Assembly (NCBI GenBank): GCA_900079695.1
Contig: LT599022.1
Location: forward strand, 3,248,929-3,312,928
Direction of reading: 5' to 3'
Length of the DNA: 64,000 nucleotides
Source of the DNA: an uncultured Alphaproteobacteria bacterium
GTDB lineage: Bacteria > Pseudomonadota > Alphaproteobacteria > Rhodospirillales > Rhodospirillaceae
Under the pieces are notes generated by a model that saw only the letters and a program-made list of their open reading frames with translations, was not told the origin of the DNA and did no database searches. The position numbers were made by a program, and so were the translations under genes. Within the stretch, counting starts at the first letter, position 1; each line of letters opens with the position of its first letter. Below, in pieces: positions 35,314-42,198 of this stretch.

Positions 35314-35803
35314 CGTCGACTCCCTGAAGATCTAGAGGAAGGGACTTCAGCGCACTTCCGACGGACAGTTTCCAACCTGGGATTGCGGACGGACCCGCCC
35401 GCCTGACGTCACCCGATTCTTGAGCCGAACAACAGCTCCCCACACGAACGCTCCAGCCCGTCCGAAGGTTGCCGGCCCCATCGCCTGAACGGACAAGCGA
35501 ATTACACCTAGGTACGGCTGCATGCGGTTGCAATGATTGGGTGGCGGCGAATGGGGGGTTACGGGTGGGGAGTCTCATCTCCATATAGAAAACTACCCGG
35601 ACGGTGGACGGGCTGAAGCGGCTTTGCCGCCGCTCCCGGCGCCGCGGGAGGAATTTTATAATCCTCTGAGCTTTCTGTTCTTATCATATGTTTCCGGGCC
35701 GGGCGCGAGTCCCGTTGCGGAAAACCGGCGCGATCGACGATGCGGTGCGAGCGTCGAGCGGAAAGCAGGGGGTAGGTTCATCCTGAAAGATGGGAGAAGC
35801 TCC
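35314..35803. other. 490-bp divergent intergenic region between prsK and the first PEP-CTERM-like gene
   Basis: The region carries a perfect TATAAT at 35657-35662 (no good -35 at 17 bases) and several short AT-rich stretches. I find neither the GTCGG box nor a correctly spaced -24/-12 element here, in contrast to the three downstream paralogues. Near the prsK side the minus strand has CGTCGGAAGT (around 35355-35364), which shares 10 bases with the box of the second gene but lacks the TTTTAC half. Confidence 0.5.
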
Positions 35804-36127
35804 ATGCATACATCTTCATGGCGGACCGTCCTGGCACTCGGCGTTTCGGTCGCGTTTGCGGGTTTCGCGGCGATGCCGGAGGCGCAGGCGAACGTCGGCG
35901 CGGCGACGGTTGCGGCCGCCGACCTGGACGGTCCTCCGGCGGCCGGTGCTCACGCGCCGGACGCCACGCCGACGGTGCGGCTCGCACGCGTCGCGCACTC
36001 CCGCAGCGACGCATCGGCCGACGCGCCGGACGCCGATCTGCCGGTTCCCGGCGCGCTTGCGTTGTTCGGAACCGGGTTGGTCGGGCTGGTGGTCATCCGC
36101 CTGCGGCGTCCGTCGCGCCGCGTCTGA
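35804..36127 (+). CDS. small secreted PEP-CTERM-like protein
   Basis: A 107-residue protein with a signal peptide (basic start, hydrophobic VLALGVSVAFAGF, then a cut near EAQA-NV). A low-complexity Ala/Asp-rich middle follows. The C-terminal tripartite sorting signal is a DLPVPGALALFG motif, a hydrophobic helix and a terminal Arg cluster (LRRPSRR). Exosortase would cleave such a tail and pass the protein to the surface matrix. The sequence differs from the three paralogues downstream. GGGAGAAG precedes the ATG. Confidence 0.72.
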   Translation: MHTSSWRTVLALGVSVAFAGFAAMPEAQANVGAATVAAADLDGPPAAGAHAPDATPTVRLARVAHSRSDASADAPDADLPVPGALALFGTGLVGLVVIRLRRPSRRV

Positions 36128-36144
36128 GCGCGCGGGGCTCCCGG

Positions 36145-36160
36145 TGTCGGATTTTTTTAC
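36145..36160 (+). promoter_or_regulatory. PrsR-type enhancer box 1 (with degenerate promoter)
   Basis: T-GTCGG-ATTT-TTTTAC matches the 15-bp box shared by this cluster. Seventy-one bases downstream of its GTCGG is GGTGC-N5-TTCT (36217-36230), a -24/-12-like element with a ruined -12 GC. It may be a relic of a lost gene or a second upstream site for the next gene. Confidence 0.5.
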
Positions 36161-36277
36161 GCCGCCCGGGCGCGGCGTGCGGGGTTACGTCGGCGGACGC
36201 GTCGCGCGCCCGACGGGGTGCGGAAATTCTTCGGACATATCAGGCCTGTGCATGCACCCGGCGGCGGCGACTCGTTG

Positions 36278-36295
36278 CGTCGGAAGTTTTTACAC
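36278..36295 (+). promoter_or_regulatory. PrsR-type enhancer box 2
   Basis: C-GTCGG-AAGT-TTTTAC-AC lies 69 bases (GTCGG to GG) before the -24 element of the following gene. The same spacing is found at box 3 and is 70 at box 4, pointing to a bound activator rather than chance. Confidence 0.7.
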
Positions 36296-36327
36296 GATCC
36301 CCCAGAATTGCGAAAATACATATTGAT

Positions 36328-36340
36328 TATCAATAGATTA
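36328..36340 (+). promoter_or_regulatory. IHF-like site between box and sigma-54 promoter
   Basis: TATCAA-TAGA-TTA fits the IHF consensus WATCAA-N4-TTR exactly and ends 8 bases before the -24 GG. IHF bending between enhancer and promoter is common for sigma-54 systems. Confidence 0.5.
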
Positions 36341-36347
36341 TAAAATC

Positions 36348-36361
36348 GGCACGGAGATTGC
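36348..36361 (+). promoter_or_regulatory. sigma-54 promoter of the first VPLPA-type paralogue
   Basis: GGCAC-GGAGA-TTGC matches the -24/-12 consensus with correct spacing. The predicted start of transcription is about 36373, giving a leader of about 40 bases with AGGAGA as ribosome site. Confidence 0.78.
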
Positions 36362-36411
36362 TTACGAAGCACTAGGGTTTCTTGCGAACGGACCAAACCA
36401 AGGAGAGACGC

Positions 36412-37026
36412 ATGAACAAGGTGCTTGCAGCTCTGGCTGCGCTGCCGCTCGTCGGCTTCGCCGCCACCCCCGCCCACGCCATCGGCGTCACCATCGGCGA
36501 AGGATATCTTCCCGGCAGCACGGTTACCGAGGACTTTTCGAGCGGCGTCGACGGCGTCGGCACGTTCAGCCCGAGCGTCGGCTACGCGTTCGCCGACCTG
36601 TCGGGCGAACACATCCTGCCGTTCTCGGTCGATACCGGACGGTACGCCTTCGTTACCGCGGGTCTGAGCCCGGTGAGCCTGAACCTGACCGGCGACATGC
36701 AGTACTTCGGCCTGCTGTGGGGCACGGTCGACAGCTACAACACCATCTCGTTCTACGACGGCGATACGCTGGTCGCCTCCTACACCGGTTCCGACATCGC
36801 CGCGAAGGCCGGCGTCGTCGACACCGGCAGCGCCGTGGTCTACGCCAACTTCTGGGCGGATGCGGGCGAAACGTTCGACCGGGTGGTGTTCGAAAGCTCC
36901 CAGAACTCGTTCGAGTTCGACAACGTGCGGGTGGCGCCGACGCCGCTTCCGGCCGCTCTCGGCCTGTTCGGTTCGGCGATCGCCGGCATGGGCGCGCTCG
37001 GTCTGCGGCGTCGCCGCAAGGTCTGA
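36412..37026 (+). CDS. VPLPA/PEP-CTERM secreted protein, paralogue A
   Basis: A 204-residue exported protein: signal peptide (residues 1-23, ending AHA), then a beta-rich domain with YFGLLWGTVD, SFYDGDTLV and NSFEFDNVRV. The C-terminal sorting signal has TPLPAALGLFG, a hydrophobic helix and a terminal RRRRK. Exosortase processing would anchor or release it in the extracellular matrix or biofilm. It is the first of three tandem paralogues, each about 200 residues, and has the best sigma-54 promoter. It is preceded by AGGAGA and followed by a 9-bp hairpin. The biochemical function is unknown. Confidence 0.88.
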   Translation: MNKVLAALAALPLVGFAATPAHAIGVTIGEGYLPGSTVTEDFSSGVDGVGTFSPSVGYAFADLSGEHILPFSVDTGRYAFVTAGLSPVSLNLTGDMQYFGLLWGTVDSYNTISFYDGDTLVASYTGSDIAAKAGVVDTGSAVVYANFWADAGETFDRVVFESSQNSFEFDNVRVAPTPLPAALGLFGSAIAGMGALGLRRRRKV

Positions 37027-37045
37027 CCGCTCCGCCGTTCCGCGG

Positions 37046-37071
37046 CCGGCGTCGATGCAGGGCGACGCCGG
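37046..37071 (+). terminator. hairpin after paralogue A
   Basis: A 9-bp perfect stem (37046-37054 with 37063-37071) with an 8-base loop lies about 20 bases after the stop. There is no T-run. Confidence 0.5.
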
Positions 37072-37194
37072 TTCGCGGGCGGTGACGGCGGATTTGACAC
37101 CACCGGAATTCCGGCCTTTGCCACGAAATTGCCGGATTTCAACCGCCTATCCCGCCTTTCTTACCTCCATTCCGCGAAAAACGGCACAACCGCC

Positions 37195-37211
37195 TGTCGG
37201 CGACTTTGACC
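37195..37211 (+). promoter_or_regulatory. PrsR-type enhancer box 3
   Basis: T-GTCGG-CGAC-TTTGAC-C, 69 bases before the -24 GG of paralogue B. It has one change (T to G) in the TTTTAC half. Confidence 0.65.
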
Positions 37212-37264
37212 ATGCCATTGCATGATTCAAAATTTCCTGTTGATTTCTAATGTGTTAGTGTTTT

Positions 37265-37278
37265 GGCATGCACCTTGC
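37265..37278 (+). promoter_or_regulatory. sigma-54 promoter of paralogue B
   Basis: GGCAT-GCACC-TTGC preceded by TT: -24 GG and -12 GC are correctly spaced. The gene starts 48 bases downstream of the -12 GC. Confidence 0.75.
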
Positions 37279-37325
37279 GCAACCTCCGGGCGAGTTGGTT
37301 AGTCTCGTTCCAAAAGGAAGACCCG

Positions 37326-37946
37326 ATGAACCTGCGCTTTGTGCTGGCTGCGCTCCCGCTGCTGGGCTTCGCCGCCACCCCTGCCAAGGCCGTCACCATC
37401 GATCTGATCTCCAACGTCATCAATGCGCCCGACAATGCGATCTACCAGGACTTCGACTCCTATGCGTCGGGCGTGTACCCGTCGATCAGTTGGGGGCCGG
37501 TGAAGCTGGCGGTGGACGCGAACGTGGTGGATGACGCCACCGGCGTCTACGTGCTCGGCACCGGCGAGATCGGCAACGAATACGTGGCGATTCCGGGCGG
37601 CACGTCTCTCACCTTCTCCTTCGCCGGTCCTGCCACCTACTTCGGCATGCTGTGGGGCACGGTGGACGACTTCAACACCGCGACGTTCTACGACGGCGAC
37701 ACCGTGGTCGGCACCTTCACCGGTTCCGATCTGCTCGACCCGCCCGACGGCGTCTCGGCGATCTACGCCAACTTCTACGCCGTGGACGGCACCTTCACGT
37801 CGGTGGTGCTGACCTCGGGCGACGATTCCTTCGAGTTCGACAACGTCCGCGTCGCGGCGACGCCGTTGCCGGCGGCCCTCGGGCTGTTCGGCATGGCGGT
37901 CGCGGGGATGGGCGTGTTCGGCCTGCGGCGGCGTCGCGCCGCCTGA
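37326..37946 (+). CDS. VPLPA/PEP-CTERM secreted protein, paralogue B
   Basis: A 206-residue paralogue of the preceding gene. The signal peptide ends near AKA-V, the core has YFGMLWGTVDD, TFYDGDTVV and DDSFEFDNVRV, and the sorting tail is TPLPAALGLFG with RRRRAA at the end. It is followed by a 12-bp stem-loop with a TTCG tetraloop. AAAAGGAAG is the ribosome site. The tandem arrangement and shared regulation suggest duplicated matrix proteins with diverged surfaces. Confidence 0.88.
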   Translation: MNLRFVLAALPLLGFAATPAKAVTIDLISNVINAPDNAIYQDFDSYASGVYPSISWGPVKLAVDANVVDDATGVYVLGTGEIGNEYVAIPGGTSLTFSFAGPATYFGMLWGTVDDFNTATFYDGDTVVGTFTGSDLLDPPDGVSAIYANFYAVDGTFTSVVLTSGDDSFEFDNVRVAATPLPAALGLFGMAVAGMGVFGLRRRRAA

Positions 37947-37957
37947 CGACCGAGGCG

Positions 37958-37985
37958 CGGAAGCGGCGGCTTCGGCCGCCGCTTC
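37958..37985 (+). terminator. terminator hairpin after paralogue B
   Basis: A perfect 12-bp stem (37958-37969 with 37974-37985) is capped by a TTCG tetraloop, an unusually stable hairpin 11 bases after the stop. There is no T-run. Confidence 0.65.
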
Positions 37986-38074
37986 CGTCGGAATTCATTA
38001 CAGTCTGATTTGCCGTCTTTTTAAGGCCTTCTCCTTCCTCTCCGAGGGGCGGGCGCGGCTCGCCCGCGACCGTG

Positions 38075-38092
38075 CGTCGGCAGGTTTTACAC
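38075..38092 (+). promoter_or_regulatory. PrsR-type enhancer box 4
   Basis: C-GTCGG-CAGG-TTTTAC-AC, nearly identical to box 2, sits 70 bases before the -24 element of paralogue C. Confidence 0.68.
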
Positions 38093-38145
38093 ACGCTTTC
38101 CGTGGTTCCCGAATAGCGCACTATCCGTCAATGAGTTGAGGCTCT

Positions 38146-38159
38146 GACGCGGATCTTGC
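38146..38159 (+). promoter_or_regulatory. weakened sigma-54 promoter of paralogue C
   Basis: GACGC-GGATC-TTGC has an intact -12 TTGC, but the invariant -24 GG is GA. An IHF-like TCAA-TGAG-TTG (38128-38138) ends 8 bases before it, as at paralogue A. Confidence 0.55.
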
Positions 38160-38204
38160 GCCGAAGCTGCGTCGGGTCACGGCACGAGGCAGGGGAGAAC
38201 GACG

Positions 38205-38795
38205 ATGAGCAAGGCGTGGATCGGAGTGTTGGCGTTGCCGATGGTCGCGGTCTTCGCGCCGCCCGCGGCGGCCACCACCGTCGGCGTCGCCACCGGCGGC
38301 GGATGGGTGCAGGGGAGCGCCGTTTCCGAGGACTTCGACGGTTTCGCCAACGGCGACTACGCGCATCTCGATACCGCCGTCGGCGATATGTACAACCTCA
38401 AGATCGGCGATTTCGACGTGCCGGGCGTGCACGTTCTCGGTGCCGACGGCGCGGACGGCTATGTCTACGCCACCCGCAACTGGGGGATCGCGCTCAGTCT
38501 CGACGCTCCCGCCAAATACTTCGGCATGCTGTGGGGCACCGTCGACGACGACAACAAGATCGTCTTCATGGACGGCTTCGACGTGGTCGGTGCGTTCGAC
38601 GGCAGCGACATCGTCGCCGATCCCGACGGCACCGCCGCAGTCTACGCCAACTTCTACGCCCACGGCGGCAGTTTCGACACCGTACTGTTCTACAGCGAAG
38701 GCTGGAATTCGTTCGAGTTCGACGCCGTCGCCGCAAGGCGGGCCGAGCGGAGCCGGAAAAGCCGAAGGGCCGCCCGGTCGGGCGGCCCTCGGTAA
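38205..38795 (+). pseudogene. paralogue C, PEP-CTERM sorting signal lost
   Basis: A 196-residue protein with a signal peptide (ending AAA-T) and the same core as paralogues A and B (YFGMLWGTVDD, AVYANFYAHGG, NSFEFD). After DAVAA, where A and B continue into the LPAA sorting signal, the frame runs into an Arg/Ser-rich stretch that is simply the read-through of the pckG terminator. It can be exported but cannot be recognised by exosortase. The gene looks like a remnant truncated by a deletion next to pckG, with a damaged promoter as well. It could still encode a freely secreted variant. Confidence 0.75.
38766..38789 (-). terminator. pckG terminator, embedded in the end of paralogue C
   Basis: A 10-bp perfect stem (38766-38775 with 38780-38789) has a 4-base loop. 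On the minus strand it is followed by TTCGGCTTTTCC. It ends leftward pckG transcription and forms the last codons of the truncated plus-strand gene. Confidence 0.75.
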
Positions 38796-38813
38796 CGGCG
38801 GAAGGGGAAAGGC

Positions 38814-40646
38814 TCAGGCCTTCGGCGAGCGCCACAGGCGCCCCTTCAGAAGCTCGCGCTCGTTGACGAACTCCTTCGGCAGGCGGTCGTAGAACTTCTC
38901 GAAGTGCGCGTCGTGATCGCGCGCCTCGGCGAGGCCGGAGGTCCGGTCCACGTGCATCAGCGCGTCGAACTTCGCGGCCGGGAAGTCGAGCCCCGCCCAT
39001 TCGAGGTCCTCGTAGCGCGGCATGTAGCCGAGCGGGCCTTCCTCGGCGAAGCCCCGACCGTGGACGCGGTCGACGATCCACTTCAGCACCCGCATGTTGT
39101 CGCCGAAGCCCGGCCACATGAACTTGCCGTTTTCGTCCTTGCGGAACCAGTTGACGCGGAAGACCGGCGGCGGGTTCTTGAGCTTGGCGCCGACGTCGAG
39201 CCAGTGGCCCCAGTAATCGGCCATGTTGTAGCCGCAGAACGGCAGCATCGCCATCGGGTCGCGGCGGATCGCCGCCTGGCCGACCGCGGCGGCGGTGGCT
39301 TCGGAGCCCATCGTCGCGCCGAGGTAGACGCCGTGCGCCCAGTTGAACGCCTGGTAGACCAGCGGCGTGTTCTTCGACAGGCGGCCGCCGAACAGGAACG
39401 CCGAGATCGGCACGCCCGCCGGGTTCTCCCAGTCCGGGTCGATCGACGGGCACTGCCCCGCCGGGGCGGTGAAGCGGCTGTTGGGGTGGGCGGCGGGCTC
39501 CGGGCTTGCCGGGGTCCAGTCGCGGCCCTTCCAGTCGATCAGGTGCGCGGGCTTCTCGTCGGTCAGGCCTTCCCACCAGATGTCGCCGTCGTCGGTCAGC
39601 GCGACGTTGGTGAAGATGCTGTTGGCGCGGCACGACGCGATCGCGTTGAAGTTGGTGTTCGCGCCGGTGCCGGGGGCGACGCCGAAGAACCCGGCTTCCG
39701 GGTTGATGGCGTAGAGGCGGCCGTCCTTGCCGGGCTTGATCCAGGCGATGTCGTCGCCGACGGTCCAGATCTTCCAGCCCTCGAAGCCCTTCGGCGGCAC
39801 CAGCATCGCGAAGTTGGTCTTGCCGCAGGCCGACGGGAACGCCGCGGCGACATAGGTCTTCTCGCCCGCGGGGTTCTCGACGCCGACGATCAGCATGTGC
39901 TCGGCGAGCCAGCCCTGATCGTGGGCCATCGCCGAGGCGATGCGCAGCGCGAAGCACTTCTTGCCGAGCAGCGCGTTGCCGCCGTAGCCCGAGCCGAACG
40001 ACCAGATCTCGCGGGTTTCGGGGAAGTGGGTGATGTAGATGTTCTTCGGGTTGCACGGCCAGGCGACGTCCTTCTCGCCGGCGGCGAGGGGCTTGCCCAC
40101 CGAGTGGACGCACGGCACGAATTCGCCGTCATGGCCGAGCACGTCGAGCACCTTGGCGCCCATGCGGGTCATGATCCGCATGTTGACGACGACGTAGGGG
40201 CTGTCGGTGATCTCGATGCCGATGTGCGCGATCGGGCTACCGAGCGGACCCATCGAGAACGGCACGACGTAGAGCGTGCGACCCTTCATGCAGCCGTCGT
40301 ACAGACCCTTGAGGGTCGCCCTCATCTCCTTGGGATCGACCCAGTTGTTGGTCGGGCCGGCGTCGTCCTTGCTCTGCGAGCAGATGAAGGTGCGGTCCTC
40401 GACGCGGGCGACGTCCTGGGGATCGGAGCGGCAGAGATAGCTGTTCGCGCGCTTCTCGGGGTTGAGACGAATGAACGCTCCGGCGTCGACCAGCCGCTGG
40501 CACAGGCTGTCGTACTCCTCCTGCGACCCATCGCACCAGTAGATGCTGTCGGGCTTCGTCAGACGAGCGATCTCGTCCACCCACGCCAGCAACTTCGGGT
40601 TGGTCGTCGTGCCATGTTTGCTGATCACCGGACCCAGATTTTCCAC
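38814..40646 (-). CDS. pckG: GTP-dependent phosphoenolpyruvate carboxykinase
   Basis: A 610-residue enzyme converting oxaloacetate and GTP to phosphoenolpyruvate, GDP and CO2, the entry step of gluconeogenesis. The GTP-type P-loop [12 protein letters not shown] contains the hyper-reactive Cys of this class. The metal-binding region ([10 protein letters not shown]) and guanine-pocket segments are present, and the length matches the GTP family (about 600) rather than the ATP family (about 530). The start is GTG at 40646 with GGGAG upstream. It lies divergent from the copper chaperone and chvI/chvG genes, where rhizobia keep the ATP-type enzyme. Confidence 0.96.
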   Translation of the reverse strand: MENLGPVISKHGTTTNPKLLAWVDEIARLTKPDSIYWCDGSQEEYDSLCQRLVDAGAFIRLNPEKRANSYLCRSDPQDVARVEDRTFICSQSKDDAGPTNNWVDPKEMRATLKGLYDGCMKGRTLYVVPFSMGPLGSPIAHIGIEITDSPYVVVNMRIMTRMGAKVLDVLGHDGEFVPCVHSVGKPLAAGEKDVAWPCNPKNIYITHFPETREIWSFGSGYGGNALLGKKCFALRIASAMAHDQGWLAEHMLIVGVENPAGEKTYVAAAFPSACGKTNFAMLVPPKGFEGWKIWTVGDDIAWIKPGKDGRLYAINPEAGFFGVAPGTGANTNFNAIASCRANSIFTNVALTDDGDIWWEGLTDEKPAHLIDWKGRDWTPASPEPAAHPNSRFTAPAGQCPSIDPDWENPAGVPISAFLFGGRLSKNTPLVYQAFNWAHGVYLGATMGSEATAAAVGQAAIRRDPMAMLPFCGYNMADYWGHWLDVGAKLKNPPPVFRVNWFRKDENGKFMWPGFGDNMRVLKWIVDRVHGRGFAEEGPLGYMPRYEDLEWAGLDFPAAKFDALMHVDRTSGLAEARDHDAHFEKFYDRLPKEFVNERELLKGRLWRSPKA

Positions 40647-40901
40647 GGTCGTGTTCTCCCGTTTCGGTAGGTTGAGATCGGCGCGAGATCGATCGCGCCG
40701 GGCGAAGAGCGAGGAACGCTCCCCGCAGGTCGCGCGAGCGGTCTCAAGACCCCCGAGTCCCGTTCGCGGCGACCGCTAGAATAGCGCGTCGCATCCGGGA
40801 CTGAAACCGCTTGTTGGAAGAGTTGCGAATTGCTGTGGACGAATTTTCGGCGGCCCGTAAGATGCGTTTCGAGGATCACCAAAAACCTAGGATTTCTGCC
40901 A

Positions 40902-41402
40902 ATGAGAGAAGGGTTTTTCGGAGCGCTGACGGCGCTCGCGATCGGCGGCGCGATCGCGGTTTTCGCGTCGGTGGCGGACGCGGGCGACGGGATCGCCCTC
41001 GCGCGCGCGTGGGCGCGCGCGACTCCGGCCGGAGCACCCGCCGGAGCGGCCTTCCTGAGCATCGAAAATACCGGCGCGGAGGCCGATGCGGTGGTCGCCG
41101 CGTCGGCCCCGGTGGCGGGCGTCGCCGAGCTGCACACCCACGCCATGGACGGCGGAGTGATGAAGATGCGCAAGGTCGAGCGTATCGAGGTGCCCGCCCA
41201 CGGCGCCGTCGAACTCAAGCCCGGCGGCCTGCACGTGATGCTGATCGGTCTCGCGGAGCCGCTCGTTCCGGGCCGGACCTTCCCGCTCACCCTCACCTTC
41301 GAGAAGGCGGGCGCGGTCGAGGTGCCGGTGACGGTGCGGGAGATCGGCGCGCGCGCGCCGGAGGGCTCCGCGCCCGCGCACGGGCATGCGGGTATGAAGT
41401 GA
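40902..41402 (+). CDS. periplasmic copper chaperone PCuAC
   Basis: A 166-residue exported protein with a signal peptide (residues 1-27, ending VADA). The PCuAC copper motif is visible: His and Met in [16 protein letters not shown], and His-x-Met in [11 protein letters not shown] His/Met-bearing tail (HGHAGMK) may bind more copper. Such proteins deliver Cu(I) to the CuA centre of cytochrome oxidase. The ATG at 40902 begins the signal peptide; the longer frame lacks one. Confidence 0.92.
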   Translation: MREGFFGALTALAIGGAIAVFASVADAGDGIALARAWARATPAGAPAGAAFLSIENTGAEADAVVAASAPVAGVAELHTHAMDGGVMKMRKVERIEVPAHGAVELKPGGLHVMLIGLAEPLVPGRTFPLTLTFEKAGAVEVPVTVREIGARAPEGSAPAHGHAGMK

Positions 41403-41475
41403 CGCGGAGCGGGATTTTCGCCACAATCGCAGGATACCGGAGAGCGCCGGTTCCGGTGATGGGGGAGGACGAAAG

Positions 41476-42198
41476 GTGAGCTACGCGATTACCCTGGTGG
41501 ACGACGACCGCAATATCCTGGCCTCGGTGTCGATGGCGCTGGAGGCGGAGGGCTTCAAGGTGGCGATGTATCACGACGGCGCCGAGGGCCTCGCCGGGAT
41601 CGCCGCGCAACCGCCGGATCTCGTCGTCCTCGACATCAAGATGCCGCGCATGGACGGCATGGAGATGCTGCTGGAGCTGCGGAAGACCTCCGCGGTGCCG
41701 GTGATTCTGCTGACCTCGAAGGACGAGGAGGTGGACGAGGTGCTGGGCCTCCGCATGGGGGCGGACGACTACATCAAGAAGCCGTTCTCGCAGCGCCTAC
41801 TGATCGAGCGCATCCGCAGCCTGCTGCGCCGCGGCGAGGTGTCGCGCCAGCGCCGCGCCTCGGGCGGCGATCCGGACGCGGTGTCGGTGGAGGCGCTGGT
41901 GCGCGGCGACCTGGTGCTCGACCCGGCGCGGCACATGTGCTCGTGGAAGGGCAAGCCGGTCGACCTCACCGTCACCGAGTTCCTGATCGTGCAGGCGCTC
42001 GCGGTGCGCCCCGGCCACGTCAAGAGCCGCGATCAGCTGATCGACGTCGCCTACGGCGAGCACATCTACGTCGACGACCGCACCATCGACAGCCACATCA
42101 AGCGGATCCGCAAGAAGTTCCGCGACGAAGACGAAACCTTCGCCAACATCGAAACCCTCTACGGCGTCGGCTACCGGTATCGCGAGAAGATCGAGTAA
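41476..42198 (+). CDS. chvI: ChvI-type response regulator
   Basis: A 240-residue OmpR-family regulator: receiver domain with Asp53 in [12 protein letters not shown] and Lys in ADDYIKKPF, then a winged-helix DNA-binding domain with [12 protein letters not shown] and a recognition region around [18 protein letters not shown]. It partners ChvG, whose ATG overlaps its stop. In alphaproteobacteria this pair controls acid and cell-envelope stress responses and is often essential. The start is GTG at 41476. Confidence 0.94.
   Translation: MSYAITLVDDDRNILASVSMALEAEGFKVAMYHDGAEGLAGIAAQPPDLVVLDIKMPRMDGMEMLLELRKTSAVPVILLTSKDEEVDEVLGLRMGADDYIKKPFSQRLLIERIRSLLRRGEVSRQRRASGGDPDAVSVEALVRGDLVLDPARHMCSWKGKPVDLTVTEFLIVQALAVRPGHVKSRDQLIDVAYGEHIYVDDRTIDSHIKRIRKKFRDEDETFANIETLYGVGYRYREKIE

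Noticed and set aside
35523-35720. Sigma-54 promoter for the first PEP-CTERM-like gene (TTGC at 35528 and 35715)
   Set aside because: Neither TTGC has GG at the required distance, and there is no GTCGG box upstream.
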